Positions 5,726 to 13,628 of a DNA stretch of 19,845 bases are shown here, one piece after another; positions within the stretch are counted from its first letter, which is position 1, and each line of letters starts with the position of its first letter. Origin of the DNA: Nanosynbacter sp963540705 (GTDB taxonomy: Bacteria > Patescibacteriota > Saccharimonadia > Saccharimonadales > Saccharimonadaceae); contig CAUTQX010000011.1 in NCBI GenBank assembly GCA_963540705.1, forward strand, positions 1 through 19,845, in the 5' to 3' direction. Both the position numbers and the translations under genes were made by a program. The notes below the pieces were generated by a model. It did no database searches and was not told the DNA's origin. It saw only the letters and a list, made by a program, of their open reading frames with translations.

Positions 5726-6952
5726 TTATTTAAATCTAGCGAAAATTTTTTTAAGTAAACCGCCAGCTTTTTTAGTGACATCATTTGCGCCAACTATCGG
5801 TTTTATCTGCTGCGAAATGCCCATAGAGTCGATCAACATCAGACCAACCGCAGCTGAAAACTCCGCACCTTTCACTTCATCGCTAACTCCGCTATAGCCA
5901 GCCGGAACGCCCAAGCGTGCCGCCACACTCAATTGATCTTTCGTAAACTCCACCATACCCTTGACTTTCGCCGCACCACCAACCAACACAACGCCGCTCG
6001 GTAGCTTTCCTAATCGTCCAGCTCGCTTCAGCTCTTTAGCAATTGCCTCAAAAATCTCTTCGTATCGCGCCTGAACAATCTCGTCAATTTCTTCTTGGTT
6101 AAACTTATATGTCTGCTTTTCAACCTTCGTTTCAACTTCGCCCAAAACGTCGCCACCAAATCTCGCATGCGCCAATTTCACAACTTCCGCGATTTCCGGA
6201 TCTGTCCTAAGTCCAATAGCCAAATCGTTCGTTACGTTTTGACCGCCCATTGGGATAACCGCCAGATGTTGCAAATCGCCCTCTTCGTAAATAGCAATTC
6301 CTGTAGTTGCCGCACCAAAATCAATCACCGCAACGCCATTTTCACGCTGACTTTCCGTAAGAACGGATTGAGCTGCCGCCAAAACCGACGGAACAACAGA
6401 CACAGCCTCAACCTTAGCCATTTCCGCCGACTTCTGTAAATTAGTAATGTGCGGAACCAAACCAGACACGACATTAGCCCTAATTTCCAAACGCGCTCCA
6501 GTCATACCAATTGGATCTTTAATATTATCCTGACCATCCAGCCTATACGCGTGCGCAATAATATCTAAAATTTCTCTATTCTGTGGTACTTTTCCAGTTG
6601 TAGCAACTTCCTCCAGCCTCAATATGTCATCGTGCGTGACTTCATTATTAACGGTTCCAACGGTAATCATTCCGTCGGCTTTTGTACTTAATAAATGAGA
6701 TCCGTTAATACTCAATGTGGCTGCGTTAATCTGATGGCCGCTCATTCGCTCAGCTGGTTCCAGGGCCTTATCAATAGCTTCAGCTGGACCGCTCAAATTC
6801 GTTACAGTTCCCTTTCGCATTCCGCTATTTGGCGCTTCACCGACACCAACAATTTTTGGCGCACCATTTTCTGCGTCAATATAACCAACGACACAGCGCA
6901 CGTTTTTCGTGCCAATATCAATTCCTACCACATATCGAGATTGCTCCTGCAT
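5726..6952 (-). CDS. ftsA: Cell division protein FtsA
   Basis: An actin-like ATPase that tethers FtsZ filaments to the inner membrane. Of 408 residues, the phosphate-1 loop is VVGIDIGTKNVRCVVG (8-23). The second phosphate loop is VIDFGAATTGIAIYEEG, and the adenosine motif is VVLVGGAAKVKGM. The C-terminus KKAGGLLKKIFARFK forms the amphipathic membrane-targeting helix. Start ATG 6950-6952 has no Shine-Dalgarno. A strong promoter ends 7 nt upstream, so the mRNA is predicted leaderless. It is divergent from the pilin gene and co-directional with ftsZ. Confidence 0.97.
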   Translation of the reverse strand: MQEQSRYVVGIDIGTKNVRCVVGYIDAENGAPKIVGVGEAPNSGMRKGTVTNLSGPAEAIDKALEPAERMSGHQINAATLSINGSHLLSTKADGMITVGTVNNEVTHDDILRLEEVATTGKVPQNREILDIIAHAYRLDGQDNIKDPIGMTGARLEIRANVVSGLVPHITNLQKSAEMAKVEAVSVVPSVLAAAQSVLTESQRENGVAVIDFGAATTGIAIYEEGDLQHLAVIPMGGQNVTNDLAIGLRTDPEIAEVVKLAHARFGGDVLGEVETKVEKQTYKFNQEEIDEIVQARYEEIFEAIAKELKRAGRLGKLPSGVVLVGGAAKVKGMVEFTKDQLSVAARLGVPAGYSGVSDEVKGAEFSAAVGLMLIDSMGISQQIKPIVGANDVTKKAGGLLKKIFARFK

Positions 6953-6959
6953 AAGCTCT

Positions 6960-6989
6960 ATTATACAGGTTATGCCTATAATTTGGCAA
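6960..6989 (-). promoter_or_regulatory. ftsA promoter (leaderless)
   Basis: TTGCCA (6989-6984), 18-nt spacer, TATAAT (6965-6960) on the minus strand. The -10 is 7 nt from the ATG, so the predicted first transcribed base is the A of the start codon. Confidence 0.75.
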
Positions 6990-7002
6990 GCGAATTACCT
7001 TG

Positions 7003-7031
7003 TTGCTGCCAAAAAATATTTCTGTTACAAT
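7003..7031 (+). promoter_or_regulatory. Pilin gene promoter
   Basis: TTGCTG (7003-7008), 17-nt spacer, TACAAT (7026-7031). The -10 lies 9 nt before the ATG at 7041, leaving a leader of about 2-3 nt with no room for a Shine-Dalgarno. It is arranged back-to-back with the ftsA promoter. Confidence 0.6.
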
Positions 7032-7040
7032 ATCCTCACA

Positions 7041-7667
7041 ATGAAAAACATAAACGGTTTTACTCTTGTCGAGCTTATTATAGGCATTTGCGTTATCGGT
7101 ATTCTTACGGGAATTGCCACTATATCATATTCTAAGTTCAGAGAGAACGCGTATGACGCGGCTGCAAAAGAGACATTACATCAAGTCGAAACTGCTTTTA
7201 AATCATACGTAGCCGGTGGAAATAAAGTTCCTTTAAGAAATTATAAACCGCTTGGATTCTATGATAGTCCTGGTGGAGGATATACTGATTCAGGAGTAAG
7301 AGTGTTTGACGGCGGCGGTATTGGTCGCGCTATGCATCAGGCTAATTACCTTCCAGACAACTTATTAAATACCCTAAAAAACGGTCCAACAAAGGACACT
7401 TCGCTAAAAAACAATATTGGATACAGAGAGTGTGGCAAAAATAAAGTATTTTTCTACATTGAAGTATATAATGACGGAATCGAGCAAAAACAGATGCGCA
7501 AAAAGATGGACGATTTAAGATGCAGTGAAAAAACATATCTAGATTGGCAAGCCGAGCATGGCATAACGAGTTATGCTGGCGGATGGGGTAGCGGTGATCT
7601 TACCACCCGGCCTCGATATATAGTTGCCGAGATAGATTTCGATAACGAATCGCTAGATTCAGATTAA
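7041..7667 (+). CDS. Type IV pilin-like protein
   Basis: A 208-residue protein beginning with a type III signal: a short basic leader (MKNING), the prepilin peptidase site G/FTLVE with the conserved E, and a hydrophobic helix (about 8-27) that packs pilus cores. The globular part is rich in Gly and Tyr and holds two cysteines (in YRECGKN and DLRCSEK) that could form a C-terminal disulfide loop. From known Saccharibacteria, type IV pili serve surface motility and attachment to host cells; here this is inference. No peptidase, ATPase or platform gene is in the window. ATG 7041 is chosen because it gives the canonical leader; an upstream in-frame extension has no pilin character. It converges with map, with only 3 nt between the stops. 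Confidence 0.87.
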   Translation: MKNINGFTLVELIIGICVIGILTGIATISYSKFRENAYDAAAKETLHQVETAFKSYVAGGNKVPLRNYKPLGFYDSPGGGYTDSGVRVFDGGGIGRAMHQANYLPDNLLNTLKNGPTKDTSLKNNIGYRECGKNKVFFYIEVYNDGIEQKQMRKKMDDLRCSEKTYLDWQAEHGITSYAGGWGSGDLTTRPRYIVAEIDFDNESLDSD

Positions 7668-7670
7668 TAA

Positions 7671-8438
7671 TTAAAGTTTCGTCAGAATCTCAGCGCCAGT
7701 TTCGGTAATCAATACCGTATGTTCAAAATGCGCACCCAGACTGCCGTCTTTCATGCTAATTGTCCAGCCGTCGCTGTCGGTAATAATTTTTTCGCCACCC
7801 AAGCTTGCCATCGGTTCAATTGCAATTGTGTCGCCAGCGTGCAGCATCGGACCAGTTCCTCGCCTGCCGTAATTCGGAATTTCTGGCTCCATATGCATGC
7901 TTAGCCCCACGCCATGACCAACTAGTTCACGGATTATACCAAGTTTAGCCTTCTTCAGTACAGCTTCCACTCCCGCTGAAATATCACCAACTCGCGTTCC
8001 GTCGCCAGTTATCGCGTCAATTCCCGCATATAAACTCTGTTCTGTTGCATGCAATAAATGCTTCTTTGCACCCTTAGGCTCTTCATCGACAACCATAGTA
8101 AAAGCGCTATCCGTCTTCATTCCACGATAGCCAATCACCAAATCAAAACTGACCACGTCGCCCTTTTCAAAAACATATTCGGTCGGGAAAGAATGCACCA
8201 ATTGCTCATTCGTCGATATGCAAATCACTCCTGGAAACTTCACTTCATCCGTAAGATAAGTCGCCTCTGCGCCAAAATCTTTAATTAGCTTAGCCACAAA
8301 ATCATTAGCGTCCAGTTCACTCATTCCAGCCGTTACGGATTTTTTCAATTCGTCATAAATTGTCGCAAGCATTTTGCCACACTCGCGCATATCTTTCATC
8401 TGTTGCGGCGTTTTTTCTCCGGTGATCAATTGACTCAT
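7671..8438 (-). CDS. map: Methionine aminopeptidase, type I
   Basis: Removes the N-terminal methionine from nascent proteins after deformylation. Of 255 residues, the pita-bread metal ligands are all present: D99 and D110 (in SFDLVIGYRGMKTDSA), H175 (VGHGVG), E208 (AIEPM) and E239 (HFEHT). Substrate-side H82 is in LVHSFP and H182 in SMHMEP. No N-terminal zinc-finger extension is seen. The ATG overlaps the adk stop (ATGA), so it is translationally coupled as the last gene of the rpsU-yqeY-adk-map operon. It functionally complements def and fmt in the plus-strand block. Confidence 0.97.
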   Translation of the reverse strand: MSQLITGEKTPQQMKDMRECGKMLATIYDELKKSVTAGMSELDANDFVAKLIKDFGAEATYLTDEVKFPGVICISTNEQLVHSFPTEYVFEKGDVVSFDLVIGYRGMKTDSAFTMVVDEEPKGAKKHLLHATEQSLYAGIDAITGDGTRVGDISAGVEAVLKKAKLGIIRELVGHGVGLSMHMEPEIPNYGRRGTGPMLHAGDTIAIEPMASLGGEKIITDSDGWTISMKDGSLGAHFEHTVLITETGAEILTKL

Positions 8439-8992
8439 TTTACACCCTCAACGATGCCGCGGCTAACCAGCTCTCTCTCAATTTCATCATGAACTTGCCC
8501 GACGGTTCCGACGCCACTCATATGTACAATTGGAACACCATTGTCATTCAAATAGTTCAACATCGGGTAAATTTCACCTCGATAAATACTGAGTCGTTTG
8601 TCAATTGCTTCAGGCGTATCGTCAACTCGACCGCGAACCCTCAAACGCTCTAGAATTTCGTCACGCGGAACTTCCAGCACAATCACCAACTTAACGTCTT
8701 TTCCGTGATGTGAACGCGACTCAATCAGCCATTTAGCTTGCTCTAATTGTCGTGGATAGCCGTCCAAAATTACGCCATTAATATCCTTAGCTTTATTAAG
8801 AGCCTCGCCCATCAAACCGTTGATAGTTTCTGCCGACACTAGTTCGCCAGATTGCATGCGATGAATCAATTCACCATCGTGAGTATCGCGCAATAGCTGC
8901 CCAGCGCTAAGCCAACGCCAACCATGACGCGCCGCTAAAATTTGCCCCTGCACACTCTTACCAGCACCCGCCGGCCCAAAAAATACAATCAT
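8435..8992 (-). CDS. adk: Adenylate kinase, short-LID type
   Basis: Catalyses AMP + ATP to 2 ADP. Of 185 residues, the P-loop GPAGAGKS is at 6-13, the AMP-site DGYPRQ at 77-82, and RLRVRGRVDDTPEAIDKRL at about 116-134 closes the active site. The LID is reduced to a short turn instead of the usual 30-residue (often zinc-bearing) insert. AGGAGG lies about 5 nt before the ATG. It starts 9 nt after yqeY and overlaps map by 4 nt. Other nucleoside monophosphate kinases share the fold, but the DGYPR box and the adk-map linkage favour adenylate kinase. Confidence 0.92.
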   Translation of the reverse strand: MIVFFGPAGAGKSVQGQILAARHGWRWLSAGQLLRDTHDGELIHRMQSGELVSAETINGLMGEALNKAKDINGVILDGYPRQLEQAKWLIESRSHHGKDVKLVIVLEVPRDEILERLRVRGRVDDTPEAIDKRLSIYRGEIYPMLNYLNDNGVPIVHMSGVGTVGQVHDEIERELVSRGIVEGVK

Positions 8993-9001
8993 TTTTTCCT
9001 C

Positions 9002-9460
9002 CTATTTTGTGAGTTTTTCTTTAACAATTTTTGCTACCAACGCGCCGTCCGCAGCATTGCCAACCTTATTTTTTACCGCGCCAATAACTTGCCCCATTTT
9101 CTGAATTGAGACATCACTCATAACCGCAACAATCTCATCTACAATTTTGGCAATTTCCGCCTCGCCAAGCTGCTCTGGCAAAAATTCTCGTAAAATTTCC
9201 GCTTCTTTTTCTTCAGGTTCCGCCAACTCCGCACGGTCGTTCTTTCGATATAAATCCGCGCTTTCGACACGCTTCTTCACTTCTCGAGCAACGACTTTTT
9301 CAATTTCAGTATTATCCAAGCCGTCTTCTCGCTTACCCAAAGAAACTTCTTCGTTTAAGATTGCTGCCTTTAGATTACGCAAAACATCACCACGAAAACG
9401 ATCGCCGCTCAATAGAGCGGCTTTCATTTCACTAGTAATGCGCTCTTTTAGCGCAGACAT
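9002..9460 (-). CDS. yqeY: GatB/YqeY domain protein
   Basis: A 152-residue stand-alone YqeY protein: LKERITSEMKAALLSGD at the start, LRNLKAAILNEEVS, then a helical tail domain with LREFLPEQLGEAEI and MGQVIGAVKNK. The tail resembles the tRNA-binding end of GatB, but the stand-alone protein has no amidotransferase active site and its function is not known. The start overlaps the rpsU stop by 1 nt (TAATG). The rpsU-yqeY pairing is common in bacteria. Confidence 0.93.
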   Translation of the reverse strand: MSALKERITSEMKAALLSGDRFRGDVLRNLKAAILNEEVSLGKREDGLDNTEIEKVVAREVKKRVESADLYRKNDRAELAEPEEKEAEILREFLPEQLGEAEIAKIVDEIVAVMSDVSIQKMGQVIGAVKNKVGNAADGALVAKIVKEKLTK

Positions 9461-9675
9461 TAACGCACCCCTAGGCGCATTTTTGCCGTTTTTTCAGCTC
9501 GTCGCTCGCGGCGAATAATAGCTTTTTTACGACGCTCGGTCTTTGAAATTGGTTTTTCAAAACGCATAACGCTCTTAGCGCGAGCCAAAACACCGCTTTG
9601 TAAAACCCTGCGGTTGAAACGACGAATGATATTTTCGTTCGCTTCCTTCTGATCTTTACGTGTTACTTGTACCAT
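9460..9675 (-). CDS. rpsU: Small ribosomal subunit protein bS21
   Basis: A 71-residue, very basic protein near the anti-Shine-Dalgarno region of the 30S subunit. FNRRVLQSGVLARAK and the Arg/Lys-rich helix FEKPISKTERRKKAIIRRERR match the family. First gene of the rpsU-yqeY-adk-map operon. It has no Shine-Dalgarno: its promoter's -10 lies 9 nt from the ATG. This is notable because bS21 acts at the Shine-Dalgarno contact site. Confidence 0.95.
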   Translation of the reverse strand: MVQVTRKDQKEANENIIRRFNRRVLQSGVLARAKSVMRFEKPISKTERRKKAIIRRERRAEKTAKMRLGVR

Positions 9676-9684
9676 ACTGCAAAC

Positions 9685-9713
9685 ATTATAACAGATAAGA
9701 AAGTATTTGCCAA
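9685..9713 (-). promoter_or_regulatory. rpsU operon promoter
   Basis: TTGGCA (9713-9708), 17-nt spacer, TATAAT (9690-9685) on the minus strand. The predicted start is about 2-3 nt before the rpsU ATG, so the mRNA is almost leaderless. Confidence 0.78.
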
Positions 9714-9748
9714 CTAGATTATTATTTTATCGCCACTCCGATTAAAGC

Positions 9749-10858
9749 TTAGACATTCAGACTATAGATTAACGCCAAAACAGCTGGAACATTCATGACA
9801 TTATGTGTATGACGATCCAAAATACCAAATAGTCTAGCTTCGGCAGCTGTCGACCTCGGATCGCCATTGACTATGCCAACAATATGCGCAATATTACGCA
9901 TATTAGTTAAGTGGCTTCCTTCAGGCGTAAAAATGTCAATCTCTCGCTGAACATTCGGTGCAGCTCTTAGCAAATCTTCCGCAAAACCATCTTTACTTAA
10001 TGCAAATGTATCAGTTAGGAATTGCTGGCGCCACCCCTGCTTCGGTACGACAAATTCGCTATTTGATCTTTCCGAAAAACCTTCGATTACTTCAACGTAC
10101 TTAGGGTCTTCCCTAGATAAAAATTGCAAGCCAAGTTCTTTTGCGCTCGGAGCTAGCGATTCCTTATCGTAACGCATTAACTCCAAGCCTTCTTTTCCTA
10201 TGAAATTTGCCCCCAAAGCAACAAGGCCCATATTGCGCGACCCTACTGGGTCAAATAGACGCAACTCATCAACTCTAGAATCCATATGACTGACAGACGC
10301 CGTAGCTACGCGCGCGCCCAAAGAGTGTCCGCCGACCACAATAGAATCATAATCTTCACTAACATAATCAAGCACTGGACCAGTATACCCACCCAGACTA
10401 TCATAACTACCAGTTTCTCTTATCTTTTTACGAACTGATTTAGGCAACATCCCAGAATTACCCACGCCCGGCATATTAATAACCATGTAAGCTGCATTTG
10501 GGTCATTGTACGTCATAGTAATAGCTTCTCTTAGCGCGTTTGGATGGCGAAAATTACCTCCCCACCCATACAAAACAACCTGCAATTTATCCGCACCTAC
10601 ATTGCCTATTATCGCTGTCTCAATTCCGACTCCGCCCAATCCGCGAATGTAGCGTGGATTTTTCACTTGCTCGACAATTCTATTCATATGCTCCGAGTTG
10701 TAAGACTCTTTAGATAAACGCCGCATATCTTCAGGTGTGGCAATTTGTATTGACTCGCCCCGATGCATATTGCCATCCACTTCAGCAATCCGCAGACCAT
10801 TCTCAAAGCCATAATCTGTAGGTTCAGATGACAGGGTCCAAAGTTTTTCCGATTTCAT
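9749..10858 (-). CDS. Alpha/beta hydrolase fold protein
   Basis: A 369-residue soluble protein with no signal peptide. The central part has a beta strand plus oxyanion turn, VVLYGWGG (about 94-101), then YMVINMPGVGNSG, and the nucleophile elbow GGHSLG with S179. A C-terminal His pair (RHTH, 349-352) is the candidate catalytic base; the acid may be D204 in LRLFDPVGS or a later residue. The first 80 residues are not part of the usual core. Substrate unknown: it could be an esterase, lipase or acyl-transfer enzyme. GGAGTG lies 9 nt before the ATG, and its promoter gives a leader of about 35 nt, unlike the leaderless neighbours. It ends 73 nt before the rpsU start with no clear terminator between. 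Confidence 0.72.
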   Translation of the reverse strand: MKSEKLWTLSSEPTDYGFENGLRIAEVDGNMHRGESIQIATPEDMRRLSKESYNSEHMNRIVEQVKNPRYIRGLGGVGIETAIIGNVGADKLQVVLYGWGGNFRHPNALREAITMTYNDPNAAYMVINMPGVGNSGMLPKSVRKKIRETGSYDSLGGYTGPVLDYVSEDYDSIVVGGHSLGARVATASVSHMDSRVDELRLFDPVGSRNMGLVALGANFIGKEGLELMRYDKESLAPSAKELGLQFLSREDPKYVEVIEGFSERSNSEFVVPKQGWRQQFLTDTFALSKDGFAEDLLRAAPNVQREIDIFTPEGSHLTNMRNIAHIVGIVNGDPRSTAAEARLFGILDRHTHNVMNVPAVLALIYSLNV

Positions 10859-10895
10859 AATAACTTCACTCCAGATAAATTTAAACTATGTGCTT

Positions 10896-10924
10896 ATTAT
10901 ACAATATAAACCCAAATAAGGCAA
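10896..10924 (-). promoter_or_regulatory. Promoter of the alpha/beta hydrolase gene
   Basis: TTGCCT (10924-10919), 17-nt spacer, TATAAT (10901-10896) on the minus strand. It begins 4 nt after the end of recJ and leaves a leader of about 30 nt carrying a GGAGTG ribosome site. Confidence 0.7.
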
Positions 10925-10927
10925 CTA

Positions 10928-12562
10928 TTATATCTCCGACAAATGCAGCAATCGCCCTTCAACCGACTTCATTCCCTGCCACTCATTTACGGTCGGCTGG
11001 AACCAAGCAGACACTTCGTCGCCCACTTCACGAAAAAATTCTTCTGGCGCGTTAAAAGCCAACATCTGCAGCGTAATATTATTTTTATCACGCAAGGTCA
11101 ATTTAACATGTTGCCCATCCGCGCCCACTCTCCTCACATTCAAAACCGTCGCTTTGGTTATTTTCAATATGGGTTCCGCGTTACCATTGCCAAACGGCTC
11201 CATCTTTGCCAAATTATCAACCAGTTCTTCATTAATTTCCGAAAAATCGTCGATCTCAACATCAGCTCTCGGCAACAAATATAATTCCTGATTTTTTAAT
11301 TGCAGCGAATCGTAAAACTCATTCACTCGTCGCCTAAAATCGTCAATTCTCTCAGTCGCCAGCGTCACGCCCGCCGCCGCTCCGTGACCACCACCTTTAA
11401 TAATGATGTCGTCAGCTGCACGAACCGCGTCAGCTGCGGAAAAATCACCAAAACTTCGCGCCGAGCCCGTAGCCTCATCGCCACGCTCGCCAATTATAAA
11501 AACTGGCTTCTTATATTTCTCAACCAACTTTGACGCCACGATGCCGATAACTCCGTGATTCCAATTGCCGCTATTCACCACCAAAACTCGATCGTCAGTC
11601 ATATTGTCCGCCTGCTGGCAAGCTTCGTCAAAAATCTCGTCCTGAATGCTACGACGCTTAATATTCAATTCTTCCAATTTTTCACTAGCTTCCAATGCTT
11701 CCAAACCATCACTCGCCGTCAGCATGTCCAAAGCATATTGCGCCGTCTCCAGCCTGCCCGCCGCATTCATTCGTGGACCCAAGCCAAATCCCAAATGTCT
11801 GGCGTTAACCTTCTCCGGCTCAATTCCCGCCACCGACATCAATGCCCTCAAACCAGGACGCTTCTGCTTTTTCAAAACCTCCAAACCCCAATAGACATTC
11901 GCCCTATTTTCATCCGCCAGTGTAACTATGTCGCAAACCGTCCCTAATGCCACTAAATCCAACAGCCACTTCTCGTAACCATCTGGCAACCCGTCCAGTT
12001 CGGTTTGTAGAGCTTGAACCAATTTAAACGCCACACCCGCACCACACAAATCGCGGAACGGATATTTATGACCAGGAAACTTCGGATTGACCGCGGCAAC
12101 ACTCGGCGGTGGAGTCTCAGCAACATTATGATGATCAGTCACTACCGTATCAATCCCCAAACTCGACGCATATTCAATTTCCGCATGACACAAACTTCCC
12201 GTATCAACCGTGACTATTAAATCCGCGCCCATATTTCGCACCTTATCAACAGCGCCCATCGTCATTCCGTAGCCCTCAACAAACCGATTTGGAATAAATG
12301 CGCCAACTTCCTTAAAGCCAAATTTGCCAAACGCATCCAGTAAAATTGCCGTTGCACTCAACCCGTCAATATCGTAATCACCATAAATAACAATTTTCTC
12401 ACCCTCAGTGTGCGCCTTTTTCAAGCGGTCCACTGCTTTTCTCATATCTGGCAATAAAAACGGATCATGCTTTACTGACGCGTAATTCGGATGCAAAAAT
12501 TCCTCACGCGCCGCACGCGTAGTTAAGCCTCGAGCCGCTAAAATTTTCTCAAATAATGTCAT
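10928..12562 (-). CDS. recJ: Single-stranded-DNA exonuclease RecJ
   Basis: A 5'-3' exonuclease on single-stranded DNA used in recombination and mismatch or base-excision repair. Of 544 residues, the DHH motifs are in order: YGDYDIDG (60-67), TVDTG (118-122) and TDHH (142-145). The DHHA1 motif GGGHGAAAG comes later (about 392-400), then an OB-like C-terminus. Lengths in the family run about 550-800, so this is a compact form. The ATG overlaps the stop of the winged-helix gene by 1 nt, implying one transcript and coupled translation. Confidence 0.95.
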   Translation of the reverse strand: MTLFEKILAARGLTTRAAREEFLHPNYASVKHDPFLLPDMRKAVDRLKKAHTEGEKIVIYGDYDIDGLSATAILLDAFGKFGFKEVGAFIPNRFVEGYGMTMGAVDKVRNMGADLIVTVDTGSLCHAEIEYASSLGIDTVVTDHHNVAETPPPSVAAVNPKFPGHKYPFRDLCGAGVAFKLVQALQTELDGLPDGYEKWLLDLVALGTVCDIVTLADENRANVYWGLEVLKKQKRPGLRALMSVAGIEPEKVNARHLGFGLGPRMNAAGRLETAQYALDMLTASDGLEALEASEKLEELNIKRRSIQDEIFDEACQQADNMTDDRVLVVNSGNWNHGVIGIVASKLVEKYKKPVFIIGERGDEATGSARSFGDFSAADAVRAADDIIIKGGGHGAAAGVTLATERIDDFRRRVNEFYDSLQLKNQELYLLPRADVEIDDFSEINEELVDNLAKMEPFGNGNAEPILKITKATVLNVRRVGADGQHVKLTLRDKNNITLQMLAFNAPEEFFREVGDEVSAWFQPTVNEWQGMKSVEGRLLHLSEI

Positions 12563-12864
12563 TAGTCTTTATCAGCCATGCCGCGCTTTGATCGCGCTGA
12601 ATATTGCTGAGATTTAATCACCATACTTTGCAATTCCTTAAAAATTGGGAATTGTTTATTAGTGAAATACGTACGTGAGTTACCTTGCTTTTCACTCTGC
12701 AAAAATCCAACCTTTTCTAGTCGCTTCAATTCTCGTTGAATATTTCCAGGATCTTCCTTAATTAGCTTTGCTAATCCGCGAACATGTGTGTGAAAATCAG
12801 GATACTTAGCGTATACTACTACAATTTTTCGCCGCACCCTAGATGTAATAAAAACGTCTAACAT
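12562..12864 (-). CDS. Small winged-helix transcriptional regulator
   Basis: A 100-residue protein. Residues about 27-57 form a helix-turn-helix (VRGLAKLIKEDPGNIQRELK, then RLEKVGFL), with a wing at SEKQGNSRTYFTNK. It resembles ArsR/MarR-like and nucleotidyltransferase-associated winged-helix proteins. No metal-binding cysteines are present. GGGAGG lies 2-3 nt before the ATG. It directly precedes recJ with a 1-nt overlap and may regulate its own operon; no operator was identified. Confidence 0.72.
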   Translation of the reverse strand: MLDVFITSRVRRKIVVVYAKYPDFHTHVRGLAKLIKEDPGNIQRELKRLEKVGFLQSEKQGNSRTYFTNKQFPIFKELQSMVIKSQQYSARSKRGMADKD

Positions 12865-12893
12865 AACCTCCCTAACGCATCTTTCTTAATTAA

Positions 12894-12923
12894 AGTTTAT
12901 CACAATTTTACAACACCCGACAA
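12894..12923 (-). promoter_or_regulatory. Candidate promoter of the regulator-recJ operon
   Basis: TTGTCG (12923-12918), 18-nt spacer, TAAACT (12899-12894) on the minus strand, in the 65-nt gap after the phosphoribosyltransferase-like gene. It would leave a leader of about 23 nt with GGGAGG. Confidence 0.45.
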
Positions 12924-12929
12924 GTTTTT

Positions 12930-13589
12930 TTACTTCCAATTCAAAATAACCTGATTAATTTTCGCTATCGTTTCCTCTTTGGACGGCAATGCATTATCCT
13001 CATAATAATGATTTAATCCCATAAAATTCTCCTTCACGTCCAAGATATGCATTTCATCAACTGTCATATGCAATTTATCCACCGCCGCCACACCGCAAAA
13101 CGGCACCGCAATCACCAATTTCTCAATCCGAACCGACTTCAGAAAACTCAAAGCCACATCCAAAACCGATAAATCATCACCAAAACCATCACTCGCCAGA
13201 ATCACCACCCGATCTTTCAGCATATCCTTATCAATGATTCCACCATCGCCCAAAAGCCTATTCATTTTCTGATGAGCCTCGCGCTTTTTCTCTTCCAGAT
13301 AACCGTGAAATTCACTAGTATATTCATTAATTTCACCGTCAGAAAATTGACTATTATACGTAAATTGCCCAGACTGCGACATCGCCCCGATGCTTAAACT
13401 TTCCCCGGGGATCTCAATCCCTTCGCTAAGCAGCATCATAAGAACACAGTGAAGCTTCACTGCAATTTGCTCGCCGATCAGCACGCCACCTTCACCAATT
13501 GCAACCACTGCGCAGTTTTCATAGCGATACTTTTCCAGTACTTGATCAGCCAGAATTGCCCCAGCCTGCGAACGACTCTCAAAATACAT
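12930..13589 (-). CDS. Phosphoribosyltransferase-fold protein with altered PRPP loop
   Basis: A 219-residue protein. It opens like type I phosphoribosyltransferases: F-SRSQAGAILADQV, then VVAIGEGGVLIGEQIA (about 28-43). The expected PRPP loop is VVILASDGFGDDLSV (128-142), where active enzymes have two acidic residues and then a TG(A/G)T-type turn. Here the first acid is replaced (A-S-D) and the turn is GDDLS, so catalysis is doubtful. AVPFCGVAAVDKL is the usual downstream strand. It may be a sensor or regulator, or act on another phosphate ligand. No Shine-Dalgarno is present; TAAAAT lies 6 nt before the ATG. It is divergent from priA across only 39 bp. Confidence 0.72.
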   Translation of the reverse strand: MYFESRSQAGAILADQVLEKYRYENCAVVAIGEGGVLIGEQIAVKLHCVLMMLLSEGIEIPGESLSIGAMSQSGQFTYNSQFSDGEINEYTSEFHGYLEEKKREAHQKMNRLLGDGGIIDKDMLKDRVVILASDGFGDDLSVLDVALSFLKSVRIEKLVIAVPFCGVAAVDKLHMTVDEMHILDVKENFMGLNHYYEDNALPSKEETIAKINQVILNWK

Positions 13590-13595
13590 ATGCTT

Positions 13596-13601
13596 ATTTT
13601 A
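13596..13601 (-). promoter_or_regulatory. -10 of the phosphoribosyltransferase-like gene (leaderless)
   Basis: TAAAAT on the minus strand, 6 nt before the ATG at 13589. The -35 is not clear. It lies 15 nt from the priA -10 on the other strand, so the two promoters overlap. Confidence 0.45.
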
Positions 13602-13616
13602 GCATTTTTTTCGCGA

Positions 13617-13622
13617 TATAAT
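13617..13622 (+). promoter_or_regulatory. priA -10 box (leaderless)
   Basis: A perfect TATAAT ends 6 nt before the ATG at 13629, so the predicted first base is at the start codon. This also argues against the in-frame ATG at 13623, which directly abuts the -10, and against any start further upstream. Confidence 0.65.
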
Positions 13623-13628
13623 ATGAAC

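Noticed and set aside
7645..7680. Inverted repeat GAATC/GATTC at the end of the pilin gene as a terminator
   Set aside because: Only 5 pairs, inside the coding region, and no T-run follows.
13449..13628. 60-codon N-terminal extension of PriA
   Set aside because: It covers the divergent gene and the priA -10 box; known PriA proteins begin with a sequence like MHYYLVSP at 13629.
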